Source of the DNA: CAYZXT01 sp964482515 | Lineage (GTDB): Bacteria; Elusimicrobiota; Elusimicrobia; FEN-1173 | Direction of reading: 5' to 3' | DNA length: 64,000 nt | NCBI GenBank assembly: GCA_964482515.1 | Contig: CAYZXT010000012.1 | Location: 1-64,000, forward strand | Shown: piece by piece, positions 25,270-33,233 of the stretch | Numbering within the stretch: position 1 is the first letter of the stretch | Layout: each line of letters begins with the position of its first letter | Program-made: the position numbers and the translations under genes | The notes under the pieces: generated by a model | What the model saw: only the letters and a program-made list of their open reading frames with translations | The model's database searches: none | What the model was told of the DNA's origin: nothing

Positions 25270-26220
25270 TCAGCCCGAGAGAATTTCCTCCGCCAGTTTG
25301 CCCGCGTCGAACGGTTCTCCGACGTCCAGCCAATGGATGCGGATATTGGCGCGGAACCAGGTCATCTGGCGCTTGACGTATTGCCGGGTCTGCAGGAAAA
25401 AATCTTTCTCAAACTCCGCGAGCGACAGTTTTCCCGCCAAAAGATCGACGGCCGTCCGGTAGCCCAGGGACTCGAAGGCCGGCGCCGTCGCGGGAACGCC
25501 CTGGTCCAAAAGCCGGCGCGTTTCCTCGATCAACCCGTCCGACATGCGGCGGCAGCGTTCCGCCAAATGTTTTTCCATCCGCTCCTTGGGCCAGCGCAGG
25601 CCGAACCAGCGGAAGGGCCGGGCCGAGGGCGTCGTCTTTTCTTTCTGCCACCAGGACAGCGGCTTGCCCGTCAGCTCGAAAACTTCCAGGGCGCGGATGA
25701 CACGGACCAGATTGTTCGGCGGGATCCTGGCCGCGGATTCCGGATCCAGTTTGACGAGGTTTTCGTGCAGGACCTTCCGGCCTTCGCGCGCGGCGCGTTC
25801 CGCCAGTTGTTTCCGGAGCGAGTCATCCTTCGGCGGCAGTTCCGCCAGCCCGTCCACCAGCGCCTTCAAATAAAGCCCGGTCCCCCCCGCCAAAATTACC
25901 GGACGCTGCGCGGCCAGCAACGTCTCCAAAAGTTGTCCCGCCTGTTTGGCGAACAGCCCCGCGTTGTAGGGTCCCGTCGGCTCCAAAAAATCCATCAGGT
26001 GGTGCGGGATATTTTCCACCGCGTAATAACGCTTCAGCGGATGGGTCGCGTCCTCCTTCCATTGGCCAGCGGGCTTGGAGGTTCCGATCAGGAGATGTTT
26101 GTAGATTTGGCGGGAGTCCGCGGAGACGACGTCGGCGTTCAACCGCCGCGCCAGTTCCAGCGCCACGGCGGTCTTGCCGGAGCCGGTTGGCCCGACGATG
26201 ATGGGGACGGGCGTGGTCAG
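25270..26220 (-). CDS. miaA: tRNA dimethylallyltransferase MiaA
   Basis: Adds a dimethylallyl group to A37 of tRNAs reading UNN codons; MiaB, encoded in the same cluster, then methylthiolates that base. It has the P-loop VGPTGSGKTAVALELA, DSRQIYKHL with the catalytic Asp, GGTGLYLKALVDGL and RQYVKRQMTWFR. The frame reaches 26409 inside mutL, but the extra residues are a shadow of mutL. No ATG exists between there and the P-loop. The most economical start is the CTG at 26220 overlapping the mutL TGA (CTGA), giving 316 residues, the usual length; a GTG about 28 codons upstream is the alternative. It is the last gene of the mutS/mutL run. Confidence 0.93.
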   Translation of the reverse strand: MTTPVPIIVGPTGSGKTAVALELARRLNADVVSADSRQIYKHLLIGTSKPAGQWKEDATHPLKRYYAVENIPHHLMDFLEPTGPYNAGLFAKQAGQLLETLLAAQRPVILAGGTGLYLKALVDGLAELPPKDDSLRKQLAERAAREGRKVLHENLVKLDPESAARIPPNNLVRVIRALEVFELTGKPLSWWQKEKTTPSARPFRWFGLRWPKERMEKHLAERCRRMSDGLIEETRRLLDQGVPATAPAFESLGYRTAVDLLAGKLSLAEFEKDFFLQTRQYVKRQMTWFRANIRIHWLDVGEPFDAGKLAEEILSG

Positions 26221-28055
26221 GTTCGCTTGAAGCGTTTGGCGAGCTCTTCGGAAGTCAGCCTCAGGAACGTGGGGCGCCCGTGGGGGCAGGACCAGGGCCG
26301 TTCGCACTTTTGCAGGTCGCGGATGATCTTTTCCATCTCTGGGATTTTCAGCGGGTCGTTGGCCTTCACGGAGCCGCGGCAGGCGGCGCGGACCAGGAAA
26401 GACTCCCAACCGCGGACGCTGCTCTCTGCCGTCAGGTCTTCGGCCAGCCCTTCGAGCAGCGCGCGGATCTTCGGCGAATCGCCGAGTATGCCCGGCACGG
26501 CGGCGACGCGGAACGCTATCCCGCCGAAGGGCTCCAGCGTGAACCCGAGCCGGGTGAAGTCCGCCAGGTGGTCCTTCACGATGACCGCGACTTGCGGAGA
26601 GAGTTCCCAGACCCAGGGGAGCAGCAGCGCCTGCCGCTCCGGCGCGGAGTTTTTGGAGGCTTCGGAAAGTTTTTCGTAAAGCACGCGCTCCGCCGCGGCG
26701 TGCTGGTCGAAGATGAAAAGTTTGTCGTCGAGCCGCGCCAGGATGTAGGTCATGTCCATTTGGAGCAGCGCCTGGGGCACGGCCTGGCGGAAAGCGTCCT
26801 GGTCCACGAAGAGCGGGACCTCGGTCTCCGGCACGGGGTTCGGCGCGACGGAGTCGGTCATACGCGGCACGGCCGCCGGCGGCGCCTGGACGTAGTAGGC
26901 GGCCCGGCTTTCCGCGGAGGACGGGCGGTTCGGGAATTCCGGCGCCGTTCCGGACGAGGTTGTTGATTCGATTTTAAAAGCATTCGGCATGGCCGCGCTG
27001 GACGACAGCGTGGTCTGGAGGGCGCTCAACAGGAATCCGTACACCTCGTTCTCGTGGGAGAAACGGACTTCGCGTTTGGACGGATGGACGTTCACGTCGA
27101 CGTATGCCGGGTCGATGTCGAAGAACAGCACGGCCGCGGGATGACGGCCCACCGGCAGGCTGCCTTTGTACGCTTCGTAGAGCGCGTGGTTGAGGCGGCG
27201 GTTCTGGATGGGGCGGCGGTTCACGTACAAGCGTTGGTGCCGGCCCGTACTCTGAGACGCGTGGATGTCGGAGATCCAGCCCCAGACCGTGAGGAACTTT
27301 CCGCTGTGCCGGACGAGCTTCAGGGATTCGACCGCGTCCGAGCCCCAGGCTTCCTCGATCCGGTTGCGGAGGGATTCCTCCAGGGATTCGCCGTCGTAGG
27401 CCATGCGCATGGAGGAAACTTCCTTCCCGTCCGCGATGACCTGGAAATCCACGGACAGCGCGGCGAGGGCCACGTCTTCCACCGTTCTCAATAACTGCCC
27501 CTTCTCCGTGCTGTCGGCCTTCAGAAATTTCTTCCGCGCCGGCGTGTTGAAGAACAAATCCTCCACGACGATCGTGGTGCCCTTGGGTCCCCCCGCCGGG
27601 CCTTCCCGCAGGATTTCCCCGCCGTCGCATTCGATGCTCCAGGCCTCGGGCGCGGCCGTGGTTTTGGTGGTCAGCTTGAAGCGCGAGACCGCGGCGATGG
27701 AGGGCAGGGCTTCGCCGCGAAAGCCGAACGTGAAGATCCGCTCCAGGTCGTCCAGGGACGAAATCTTCGAGGTGGCGTGGCGCTGCAGGGCGAGCTTCGC
27801 GTCGTCCGGGGCCATCCCTTGGCCGTCGTCGGTGACGCGCAACAATTTCTGACCGGCTTCCCGCCATTCCACGACGATGTGGCGCGCGCCGGCGTCCAGG
27901 GAATTTTCGAGGAGTTCCTTTAAAACGGAGGCGGGGCGTTCGACGACTTCGCCGGCGGCGATGCGTCGGATCAGGTCTTCGGGAAGAAGACGGATTTTAG
28001 ATGGGAAGGGGGATGAGGGTTCGCTGGCCATGAAAACGGTTTTGCCGTCCGTCAT
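26217..28055 (-). CDS. mutL: DNA mismatch repair protein MutL
   Basis: A 612-residue protein with the N-terminal GHKL ATPase: IRRIAAGEVVERPASVLKEL, ENSLDAGA, DDGQGM, TFGFRGEALPSIAAVS and the GTTIVVEDLFFNTPARKKFL loop. A variable linker (about 345-430) and the C-terminal dimerisation domain follow, ending PHGRPTFLRLTSEELAKRFK. The CxPHGRPT motif matches MutL of endonuclease type, but the DQHAxxExx(x)xE metal motif reads DQHAAAERVLYEKL with one Glu shifted, so nuclease activity is uncertain. Start at 28055, or at the internal ATG 28031 (MASEPSSPFPS); neither has a clear ribosome site. Confidence 0.95.
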   Translation of the reverse strand: MTDGKTVFMASEPSSPFPSKIRLLPEDLIRRIAAGEVVERPASVLKELLENSLDAGARHIVVEWREAGQKLLRVTDDGQGMAPDDAKLALQRHATSKISSLDDLERIFTFGFRGEALPSIAAVSRFKLTTKTTAAPEAWSIECDGGEILREGPAGGPKGTTIVVEDLFFNTPARKKFLKADSTEKGQLLRTVEDVALAALSVDFQVIADGKEVSSMRMAYDGESLEESLRNRIEEAWGSDAVESLKLVRHSGKFLTVWGWISDIHASQSTGRHQRLYVNRRPIQNRRLNHALYEAYKGSLPVGRHPAAVLFFDIDPAYVDVNVHPSKREVRFSHENEVYGFLLSALQTTLSSSAAMPNAFKIESTTSSGTAPEFPNRPSSAESRAAYYVQAPPAAVPRMTDSVAPNPVPETEVPLFVDQDAFRQAVPQALLQMDMTYILARLDDKLFIFDQHAAAERVLYEKLSEASKNSAPERQALLLPWVWELSPQVAVIVKDHLADFTRLGFTLEPFGGIAFRVAAVPGILGDSPKIRALLEGLAEDLTAESSVRGWESFLVRAACRGSVKANDPLKIPEMEKIIRDLQKCERPWSCPHGRPTFLRLTSEELAKRFKRT

Positions 28056-28071
28056 CGGAGCGGCGCGGCGG

Positions 28072-28521
28072 CTAATGCTTCTGTTTCGTCTTCAGCTTCA
28101 CCGGTTTGCTGCAGAGAAGCCAGTAGGAGCACTTCTCGAAGCAAACGTCCTTCACGCCGAAGCTCAGTTTCGTTTCGCAGTCCTGATAGCCTTCCGCAAC
28201 GCTGTTGATCCGCTTGGCGTCTTCGTGGCTCACGTGCGAGAACTTGACGCCCACCTGGGTGGTGTCGCCCTTGGGCTGGGTCCAGGCGACGCGCCCTTCG
28301 AAGGACATGTTTCCCATGCCCGGCAGTTTCATGTCCATCTTCAGCTTAGTGTCGCCGGTGATGTGGGCGAAGACCACCAGGGCCATGCCGCCCGCGGAAA
28401 GGTTGGTGATGACGGCGGGGACTTCCTGCGGCGTGTGCTTTTCCCCCATCACGAAAAGCTCGATGGGTTCCGCGATGTCCTTGATGATCAATCGGTTGTG
28501 TTTTCTGCGTTCTGATTTCAT
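28072..28521 (-). CDS. PilZ-domain protein
   Basis: A 149-residue cytosolic protein with RRKHNRL at the start, the Arg cluster of the c-di-GMP site, and ITNLSAGGMALVVF, the (D/N)xSxxG motif. Both halves of the PilZ c-di-GMP-binding signature are therefore present. The C-terminal 50 residues contain four Cys (DCETKLSFGVKDVCFEKCSY and LLCSKP), an unusual addition that could bind a metal. Ribosome site GGAGGA lies eight bases upstream. It sits between mutS and mutL without an obvious functional link; it may serve motility or surface polysaccharide control. Confidence 0.85.
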   Translation of the reverse strand: MKSERRKHNRLIIKDIAEPIELFVMGEKHTPQEVPAVITNLSAGGMALVVFAHITGDTKLKMDMKLPGMGNMSFEGRVAWTQPKGDTTQVGVKFSHVSHEDAKRINSVAEGYQDCETKLSFGVKDVCFEKCSYWLLCSKPVKLKTKQKH

Positions 28522-28566
28522 CCCATTCCTCCTGGCGACAATGTGGTCGAGATCGCGATGTCGTTG

Positions 28567-31317
28567 CTACACTTTTCCCCTGGCCTGCCGTACCAATTGG
28601 TCCAGCGCTTGAAGCGCTTCCAGCGGCGTCATGCCGTCCGTGTCCATTCCTTTGAGCGCTTCAACGGCCGGATGCGTTCCGAACAAATCCATTTGCAGTT
28701 TCTGCGCGCCGTCGTTTTTTTTGGCCGGCGCGACGGAGCGTTGTTCCCCCGAGGTTTCTAGAGTGTGCAATATCGTGCGTGCCCGGTCAATACAGGAAGC
28801 GGGCAGCCCCGCCATCTGGGCCACGTGCACGCCGTAGGAACGGTCCGCCGGGCCGGGCTGGATCTGGTGCAGGAACACCAGCTCGTTGTGGCCGTCGGGC
28901 CGCGTCCATTCCTTGACGGACGCGTGGAAGTTCTTGATCCCTCTCCGCTGCTGCGCCAACTCCGTCAGTTCGAAATAGTGAGTCGCGAACAGGACCTTGG
29001 GGCCGGGTTGTTTGTTGAGATATTCCACGACGGCCCAGGCCACGGCCACGCCGTCGAAGGTGGAAGTGCCGCGGCCGACCTCGTCCAGGATCAGAAGGCT
29101 GTCGGGCGTGGCGTTGTGCAGGATGTTGGAGACTTCCTGCATTTCCACCATGAAGGTCGAAGCGCCGGCCGCGAGGTTGTCCCCCGCGCCGATGCGCGTG
29201 AAGATCCGGTCCACCAGCCCGATCTCGGCGCTGTCCGCCGGAACGAAGGAACCCATCTGCGTCATGATGACCAGCAGCGCCACCTGTCTCAGATAAGTGG
29301 ACTTGCCGGCCATGTTGGGGCCGGTGATGATCAGGATTTGCTGGTCGTCGGCGTTGAGCGAGGTGTCGTTGGGAACGAAGGGCGTGCGTCCTCCCCCCTG
29401 GGCGAGCGACTGCTCCACCACCGGGTGGCGGGCCTTGTCCAGCCGGAGCACGTTGCCCTCGTTGATCTTGGGGCGAACGTAGCGCCCGCGCTCCGCCGCC
29501 TCGGCCAAAGAAGCCAGCGCGTCCATTTCCGCCAACGCTTCGGCCAGCCGCCGCAGCGCATCGCGGTGCTTGAGCACCTGAGCCCGGACGGCGGCGAAGA
29601 GCTCCACTTCCAGGGCGCGGGACTTGTCCTCGGCGCCGAGGATTTTATCCTCCTGCGTTTTTAGGTCCTGGGTGATGAACCGTTCCGCGTTGGCGAGGGT
29701 CTGCTTGCGGACCCATTCCGGCGGCACTTTGGAGAGATTCACGCGGGAGACTTCCAGGTAATATCCGAACACCGAGGTGTAGCCGACCTTGAGGGACGAA
29801 ATCCCCGTGCGCTGGCGCTCGGCGTTTTCCATCTCGGAGATCCAGGAGCGGCCGTTCTTGGCGAGGGCGCGCAGCTCGTCCAGTTGGGCGGAATAACCGT
29901 CGCGGATCACGCCGCCGTCGGACAGCTTCATGGGCGGATCGTCCGTCAGCGATTTTTCCAGGAGCGCTGTGAGTTCGCCCGGCACTTCGAGGCATTCCAG
30001 CAGGTCGGCGAGCGGATGGGGTTCGGTCAGCGAGGCCCGCTCGGCGAAAATTTTCGCGAACTCCGGCAGGCGGCGCAGCGTGCGGCGCAGGGCGTTCAGG
30101 TCGCGGCCCGTGGCGCGGCCCAGGGTCAGCCGTCCCAGGATCCGTTCCACGTCCGCCGCGTCGTTCAGTATCTTCGCCTGGGCGGAGCGCTCGCGCTTAT
30201 GTTCCAGATAAAACTCCACCCGGTTCTGGCGTTCATGGATCCCGTCGACGGACATGAGCGGGTGCAGGAGCCACCACTTCAGTTTCCGTCCGCCCGCCGG
30301 CGTGGAAGTGTTGTCGAGGACTTCCCAAAGCGTCCGCGGGCCTTCGGTCACGAACGCGGCCCCGGTCGGCGGGGCGGGGAGCAGGTCCAGATGGCGGATG
30401 GCGTTTTCATCCAGCAGAAGATAATCGCTGAGGTGGTAGAGCCGCGGCGGCTGGAGGACTTCCAGCGCGCCCGGATGGTTCGCCTCCACATAACGGAGGA
30501 TGGCCCCGGCCGCGGGAACGGCGGGATGTTTGGGGGTCAGCCCGAAGCCGTTCAGTCCGGTCGCGTGGAACGCCAGCGCGAGGTTGCGAGCGGCCTGGTC
30601 GGGAATGAAGAATGTGTCGTCGACGGAAGTCACGGGTTTTTCGAGGCGAAAGGTTTTGTGGATGGACTGCGGCGCGATGATTTCCTTGGGCGCCAGCCGG
30701 CTGATTTCGCCGGCCAGGGCTTTGGCGTCTTCCCTGTCCGAAAAGGAGGTCAGCAGGAATTGCCCGGTGGACAGGTCCAGCGCGGCCAGTCCCCATCCGC
30801 GGGTGCCGTCCATCCAGGACGGATAGGCGGCCACGAGAAAATTGTTCTGCTTCGCCTGGAGAAGTTCATCCTCCAGGACCGTGCCGGGCGTGACGACGCG
30901 GACCACGTCGCGCTGCACCATGCCCTTGGTGGTCGCCGGGTCCTGCATCTGCTCCGCGATGGCCACGCGAATGCCCAGCTTCAGGAGCTTGGCGAGATAG
31001 CCGGAGAGCGCGTGGTGCGGCACGCCGCACATCGGGATCCCCTGGCGCTGGGTCAGGACGACTTCGAGCAGGGGCGAGGCTTTGCGCGCGTCGTCGAGGA
31101 AGAGTTCGTAGAAATCGCCGAGGCGGAAGAAGAGCAGCGCGTCCGGGTGTTTGGCCTTGAGGGTCCTGTATTGCCGCATCAACGGCGTGTCGGCGTTTCC
31201 GGCGGGGGCTGAAGTTTCCTTCCCTCGCCCTGCAAGGGAGAGGGTGGCTGCCCTCTCCTTTTCAAGGAGAGGGAGAGAAACGTTCGGCGGAATCCTATCG
31301 TCAGGAGTTGAAGACAT
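28567..31317 (-). CDS. mutS: DNA mismatch recognition protein MutS
   Basis: The start is placed at ATG 31317, which overlaps the end of the slt gene by 17 bases; the frame extends to 31359. The mismatch-recognition domain reads TPLMRQYRTLKAKHPDALLF and RLGDFYELFLDDA, with the Phe and Glu that contact the mispair. The ATPase has GPNMAGKSTYLRQVALLVIM (Walker A) and LLILDEVGRGTSTFDGVAVA (Walker B), followed by ATHYFELTEL. About 916 residues, slightly longer than usual because a palindromic repeat has inserted near the N-terminus (31221-31275). The C-terminal tail ends in the usual helix-turn-helix (MDTDGMTPLEALQALDQLV). Confidence 0.96.
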   Translation of the reverse strand: MSSTPDDRIPPNVSLPLLEKERAATLSLAGRGKETSAPAGNADTPLMRQYRTLKAKHPDALLFFRLGDFYELFLDDARKASPLLEVVLTQRQGIPMCGVPHHALSGYLAKLLKLGIRVAIAEQMQDPATTKGMVQRDVVRVVTPGTVLEDELLQAKQNNFLVAAYPSWMDGTRGWGLAALDLSTGQFLLTSFSDREDAKALAGEISRLAPKEIIAPQSIHKTFRLEKPVTSVDDTFFIPDQAARNLALAFHATGLNGFGLTPKHPAVPAAGAILRYVEANHPGALEVLQPPRLYHLSDYLLLDENAIRHLDLLPAPPTGAAFVTEGPRTLWEVLDNTSTPAGGRKLKWWLLHPLMSVDGIHERQNRVEFYLEHKRERSAQAKILNDAADVERILGRLTLGRATGRDLNALRRTLRRLPEFAKIFAERASLTEPHPLADLLECLEVPGELTALLEKSLTDDPPMKLSDGGVIRDGYSAQLDELRALAKNGRSWISEMENAERQRTGISSLKVGYTSVFGYYLEVSRVNLSKVPPEWVRKQTLANAERFITQDLKTQEDKILGAEDKSRALEVELFAAVRAQVLKHRDALRRLAEALAEMDALASLAEAAERGRYVRPKINEGNVLRLDKARHPVVEQSLAQGGGRTPFVPNDTSLNADDQQILIITGPNMAGKSTYLRQVALLVIMTQMGSFVPADSAEIGLVDRIFTRIGAGDNLAAGASTFMVEMQEVSNILHNATPDSLLILDEVGRGTSTFDGVAVAWAVVEYLNKQPGPKVLFATHYFELTELAQQRRGIKNFHASVKEWTRPDGHNELVFLHQIQPGPADRSYGVHVAQMAGLPASCIDRARTILHTLETSGEQRSVAPAKKNDGAQKLQMDLFGTHPAVEALKGMDTDGMTPLEALQALDQLVRQARGKV
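31221..31275. repeat. Palindromic repeat read through in frame in mutS
   Basis: Two adjacent inverted repeats: CCCTCGCCCT / AGGGAGAGGG and CCCTCTCCTT / AAGGAGAGGG. They are translated on the minus strand as roughly SLPLLEKERAATLSLAGRGK, a stretch without counterpart in MutS proteins and placed before the mismatch-recognition domain, where extra residues are tolerated. Confidence 0.7.
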
Positions 31318-31876
31318 TCTTGGCCTTTTGGAATTTTTTGAGGTGCTTGTAAGTGTCAAAATTACTCTTCACGAATTTGCGCGTTTCCGGGAACGGGATG
31401 TTTTCCAGGGTCAGCGGCCCGTTCTTGAGCCAGGCCCGCACGTTGGTCGGGCCCGCGTTGTAGGCGGCCAGGATCGCGATGTTGTCCCCTTTGAACTCTT
31501 CCCGCAGCAGCGAGAGATAATGGACCCCGAGCCGCAGGTTCAGGTCCGGGTCCTCCAGGTCCTTCCGGGCCAGGTTCTTCCCCATCCCGGTTCGCACCGC
31601 CATTTCCTGGGCCGTGTCCGGCATCAATTGCATCAACCCGATGGCGCCCCGGTGGGACGTGGCGTCCTCCTGGAAGTGGGACTCCACCTTCACCAGGGCC
31701 ATGATGAACAGCGGGTCCATCTTATAGATGGCCGCGTAGTGGTTGATGATGTCCTTGTGCAGCGCCGGCCGAAGGATGTTCCAGAGAAAACCCGTGGGGA
31801 TGGCGACCACGAACAGGAGGGCCAGGATCCAAAGGAGCTTCCAACCGCGGCGGGACGGGCGCTCAGGCGGATTCAT
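31301..31876 (-). CDS. Membrane-anchored lytic murein transglycosylase
   Basis: A 191-residue protein with one N-terminal membrane helix (about residues 12-33) and an SLT domain: VKVESHFQEDATSHRGAIGL, MQLMPDTAQEMA, NLRLGVHYLSLL and AAYNAGPTNVRAWL. The catalytic Glu is in VESHF. It cuts peptidoglycan to 1,6-anhydromuramyl products on the periplasmic side; the closest family is Slt70/MltC-type. It starts 14 bases inside miaB and ends inside the mutS start, so it is tightly coupled with both. Confidence 0.9.
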   Translation of the reverse strand: MNPPERPSRRGWKLLWILALLFVVAIPTGFLWNILRPALHKDIINHYAAIYKMDPLFIMALVKVESHFQEDATSHRGAIGLMQLMPDTAQEMAVRTGMGKNLARKDLEDPDLNLRLGVHYLSLLREEFKGDNIAILAAYNAGPTNVRAWLKNGPLTLENIPFPETRKFVKSNFDTYKHLKKFQKAKNVFNS

Positions 31877-33188
31877 GCCCGCGCAGCGTCCTTCCGCTGG
31901 TTTCCCGGATGTCCACCCGGACCGTATCGCCCGCTTTCAGCGTCCGGTCCGAGGTCAATTGCACGTTCCAGCTGGTCCGGGTCTTACCCTCGTAAAGAAG
32001 ATGAGATTCTTCCTTAAAAACGTTTTCAATCAATATTTCTTGCTTTGTTCCTTTGAGGGCAGAAATCTTCTTTTCCGCCAGGCCGTGGGTCGCTTCAAGG
32101 GTCCGGGCCAATCGCTCCTCCTTAACCTCGGTGGTGACGTCGTCCTCCCAGTGGGAGGACTCGGTCCCGGGCCGGGAGGAGTACTTGAAGCAGTAGGCGC
32201 CTTCCAGGTCGGCTTCGCGGATCAGGGACAGGGTCTGCTGGAAGTCCGCCTCGGTTTCCCCGCAGAAGCCCACGATGATGTCCGTGGTGATGGCTATCCC
32301 CGGCACGGCCTTCCGGAGGGCCTCCACGCGGCGCAGGAAGTCCTCCCGGGAATAGTTCCGCCGCATGCGCTTGAGCATTTCGCTGGACCCGGACTGGACC
32401 GGCAGGTGGATATGATTACAGACGTTGGGGTTTTCGGCCATGGCGCGGACCAGCTTGTCGGTCAGGTAAAAGGGATGGGGGCTCATGAAGCGGATGCGCC
32501 GCACGCCGGGCACCTTGTCCACGGCGGTGATGAGATCGGCAAAGTCATGAATACCGTCGCCATTCACGACTGGTTTATAAGAGTTTACGGTTTGTCCAAG
32601 GAGCAGGATCTCGCTGAGGCCCTTTTCGGCTTTCTGTTTCACCTCGTCCAGGATGCTGGCCGCCGGACGATAGATTTCCCGCCCGCGCACCGACGGCACG
32701 ATGCAGTAGGTGCAGGAATAGTTGCAGCCGCGCATGATCGTGACGTTGCCCGTGACGGTCCCGTCTAGGAATGAGGTGTATTGGTTCCCGGCGGCCCAAG
32801 GGTCAAGGAATTCTTGTTTGGCGTCGAAAGATGGATCGCCTACGGTTTCATTCACTAAGGTGGCAAATTGGTTGATGGATTTGGCGCCAACCACCAGGTC
32901 CACGTGGTCGAAACGGTTCTGGAGGGTGTCCTTTAGCCGTTCCGCGGCGCATCCCGCCACCACGATCCGCCGCCCGGGCTTCTCGTCCTTCCACTCCCTC
33001 AGCCGGCCCATGTAGGACAGGGCCTTATGCTCGGCGTGGTCCCGCACCGTGCAGGTGTTGATCAGGACCCAGTCGGCTTCTTCCCGGTCCAGGGTGGGCG
33101 TGATGCCCCGGGCTATGAGCTGGCGGCCCATTTCCTCGGAATCGGCCGTGTTCATCTGGCAGCCGAAGGACTCAATGAAAAATTTCAT
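31863..33188 (-). CDS. miaB: tRNA-2-methylthio-N6-dimethylallyladenosine synthase MiaB
   Basis: A 441-residue radical SAM methylthiotransferase. The N-terminal UPF0004 domain supplies three Cys (FGCQMNTADSE, INTCTVRDHAE, VAGCAAERL), and the radical SAM domain has RGCNYSCTYCIVPSVRGRE (CxxxCxxC). The TRAM domain is at the C-terminus (KGTKQEILIENVF to GDTVRVDIRETSG). It acts on the i6A37 base that MiaA makes. The first gene of its cluster; a -10 box TAAAAT ends eight bases before the ATG and no Shine-Dalgarno sequence is seen. Confidence 0.96.
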   Translation of the reverse strand: MKFFIESFGCQMNTADSEEMGRQLIARGITPTLDREEADWVLINTCTVRDHAEHKALSYMGRLREWKDEKPGRRIVVAGCAAERLKDTLQNRFDHVDLVVGAKSINQFATLVNETVGDPSFDAKQEFLDPWAAGNQYTSFLDGTVTGNVTIMRGCNYSCTYCIVPSVRGREIYRPAASILDEVKQKAEKGLSEILLLGQTVNSYKPVVNGDGIHDFADLITAVDKVPGVRRIRFMSPHPFYLTDKLVRAMAENPNVCNHIHLPVQSGSSEMLKRMRRNYSREDFLRRVEALRKAVPGIAITTDIIVGFCGETEADFQQTLSLIREADLEGAYCFKYSSRPGTESSHWEDDVTTEVKEERLARTLEATHGLAEKKISALKGTKQEILIENVFKEESHLLYEGKTRTSWNVQLTSDRTLKAGDTVRVDIRETSGRTLRGHESA

Positions 33189-33196
33189 AGCGGACT

Positions 33197-33205
33197 ATTT
33201 TACCA
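33197..33205 (-). promoter_or_regulatory. Extended -10 box immediately upstream of miaB
   Basis: TGGTAAAAT on the minus strand with only eight bases between TAAAAT and the ATG; the following AG matches the ppcA -10 element. This implies a leaderless or nearly leaderless miaB message. Confidence 0.45.
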
Positions 33206-33233
33206 GATCGTCGGAAGGGAAGGAAGGTGATGC

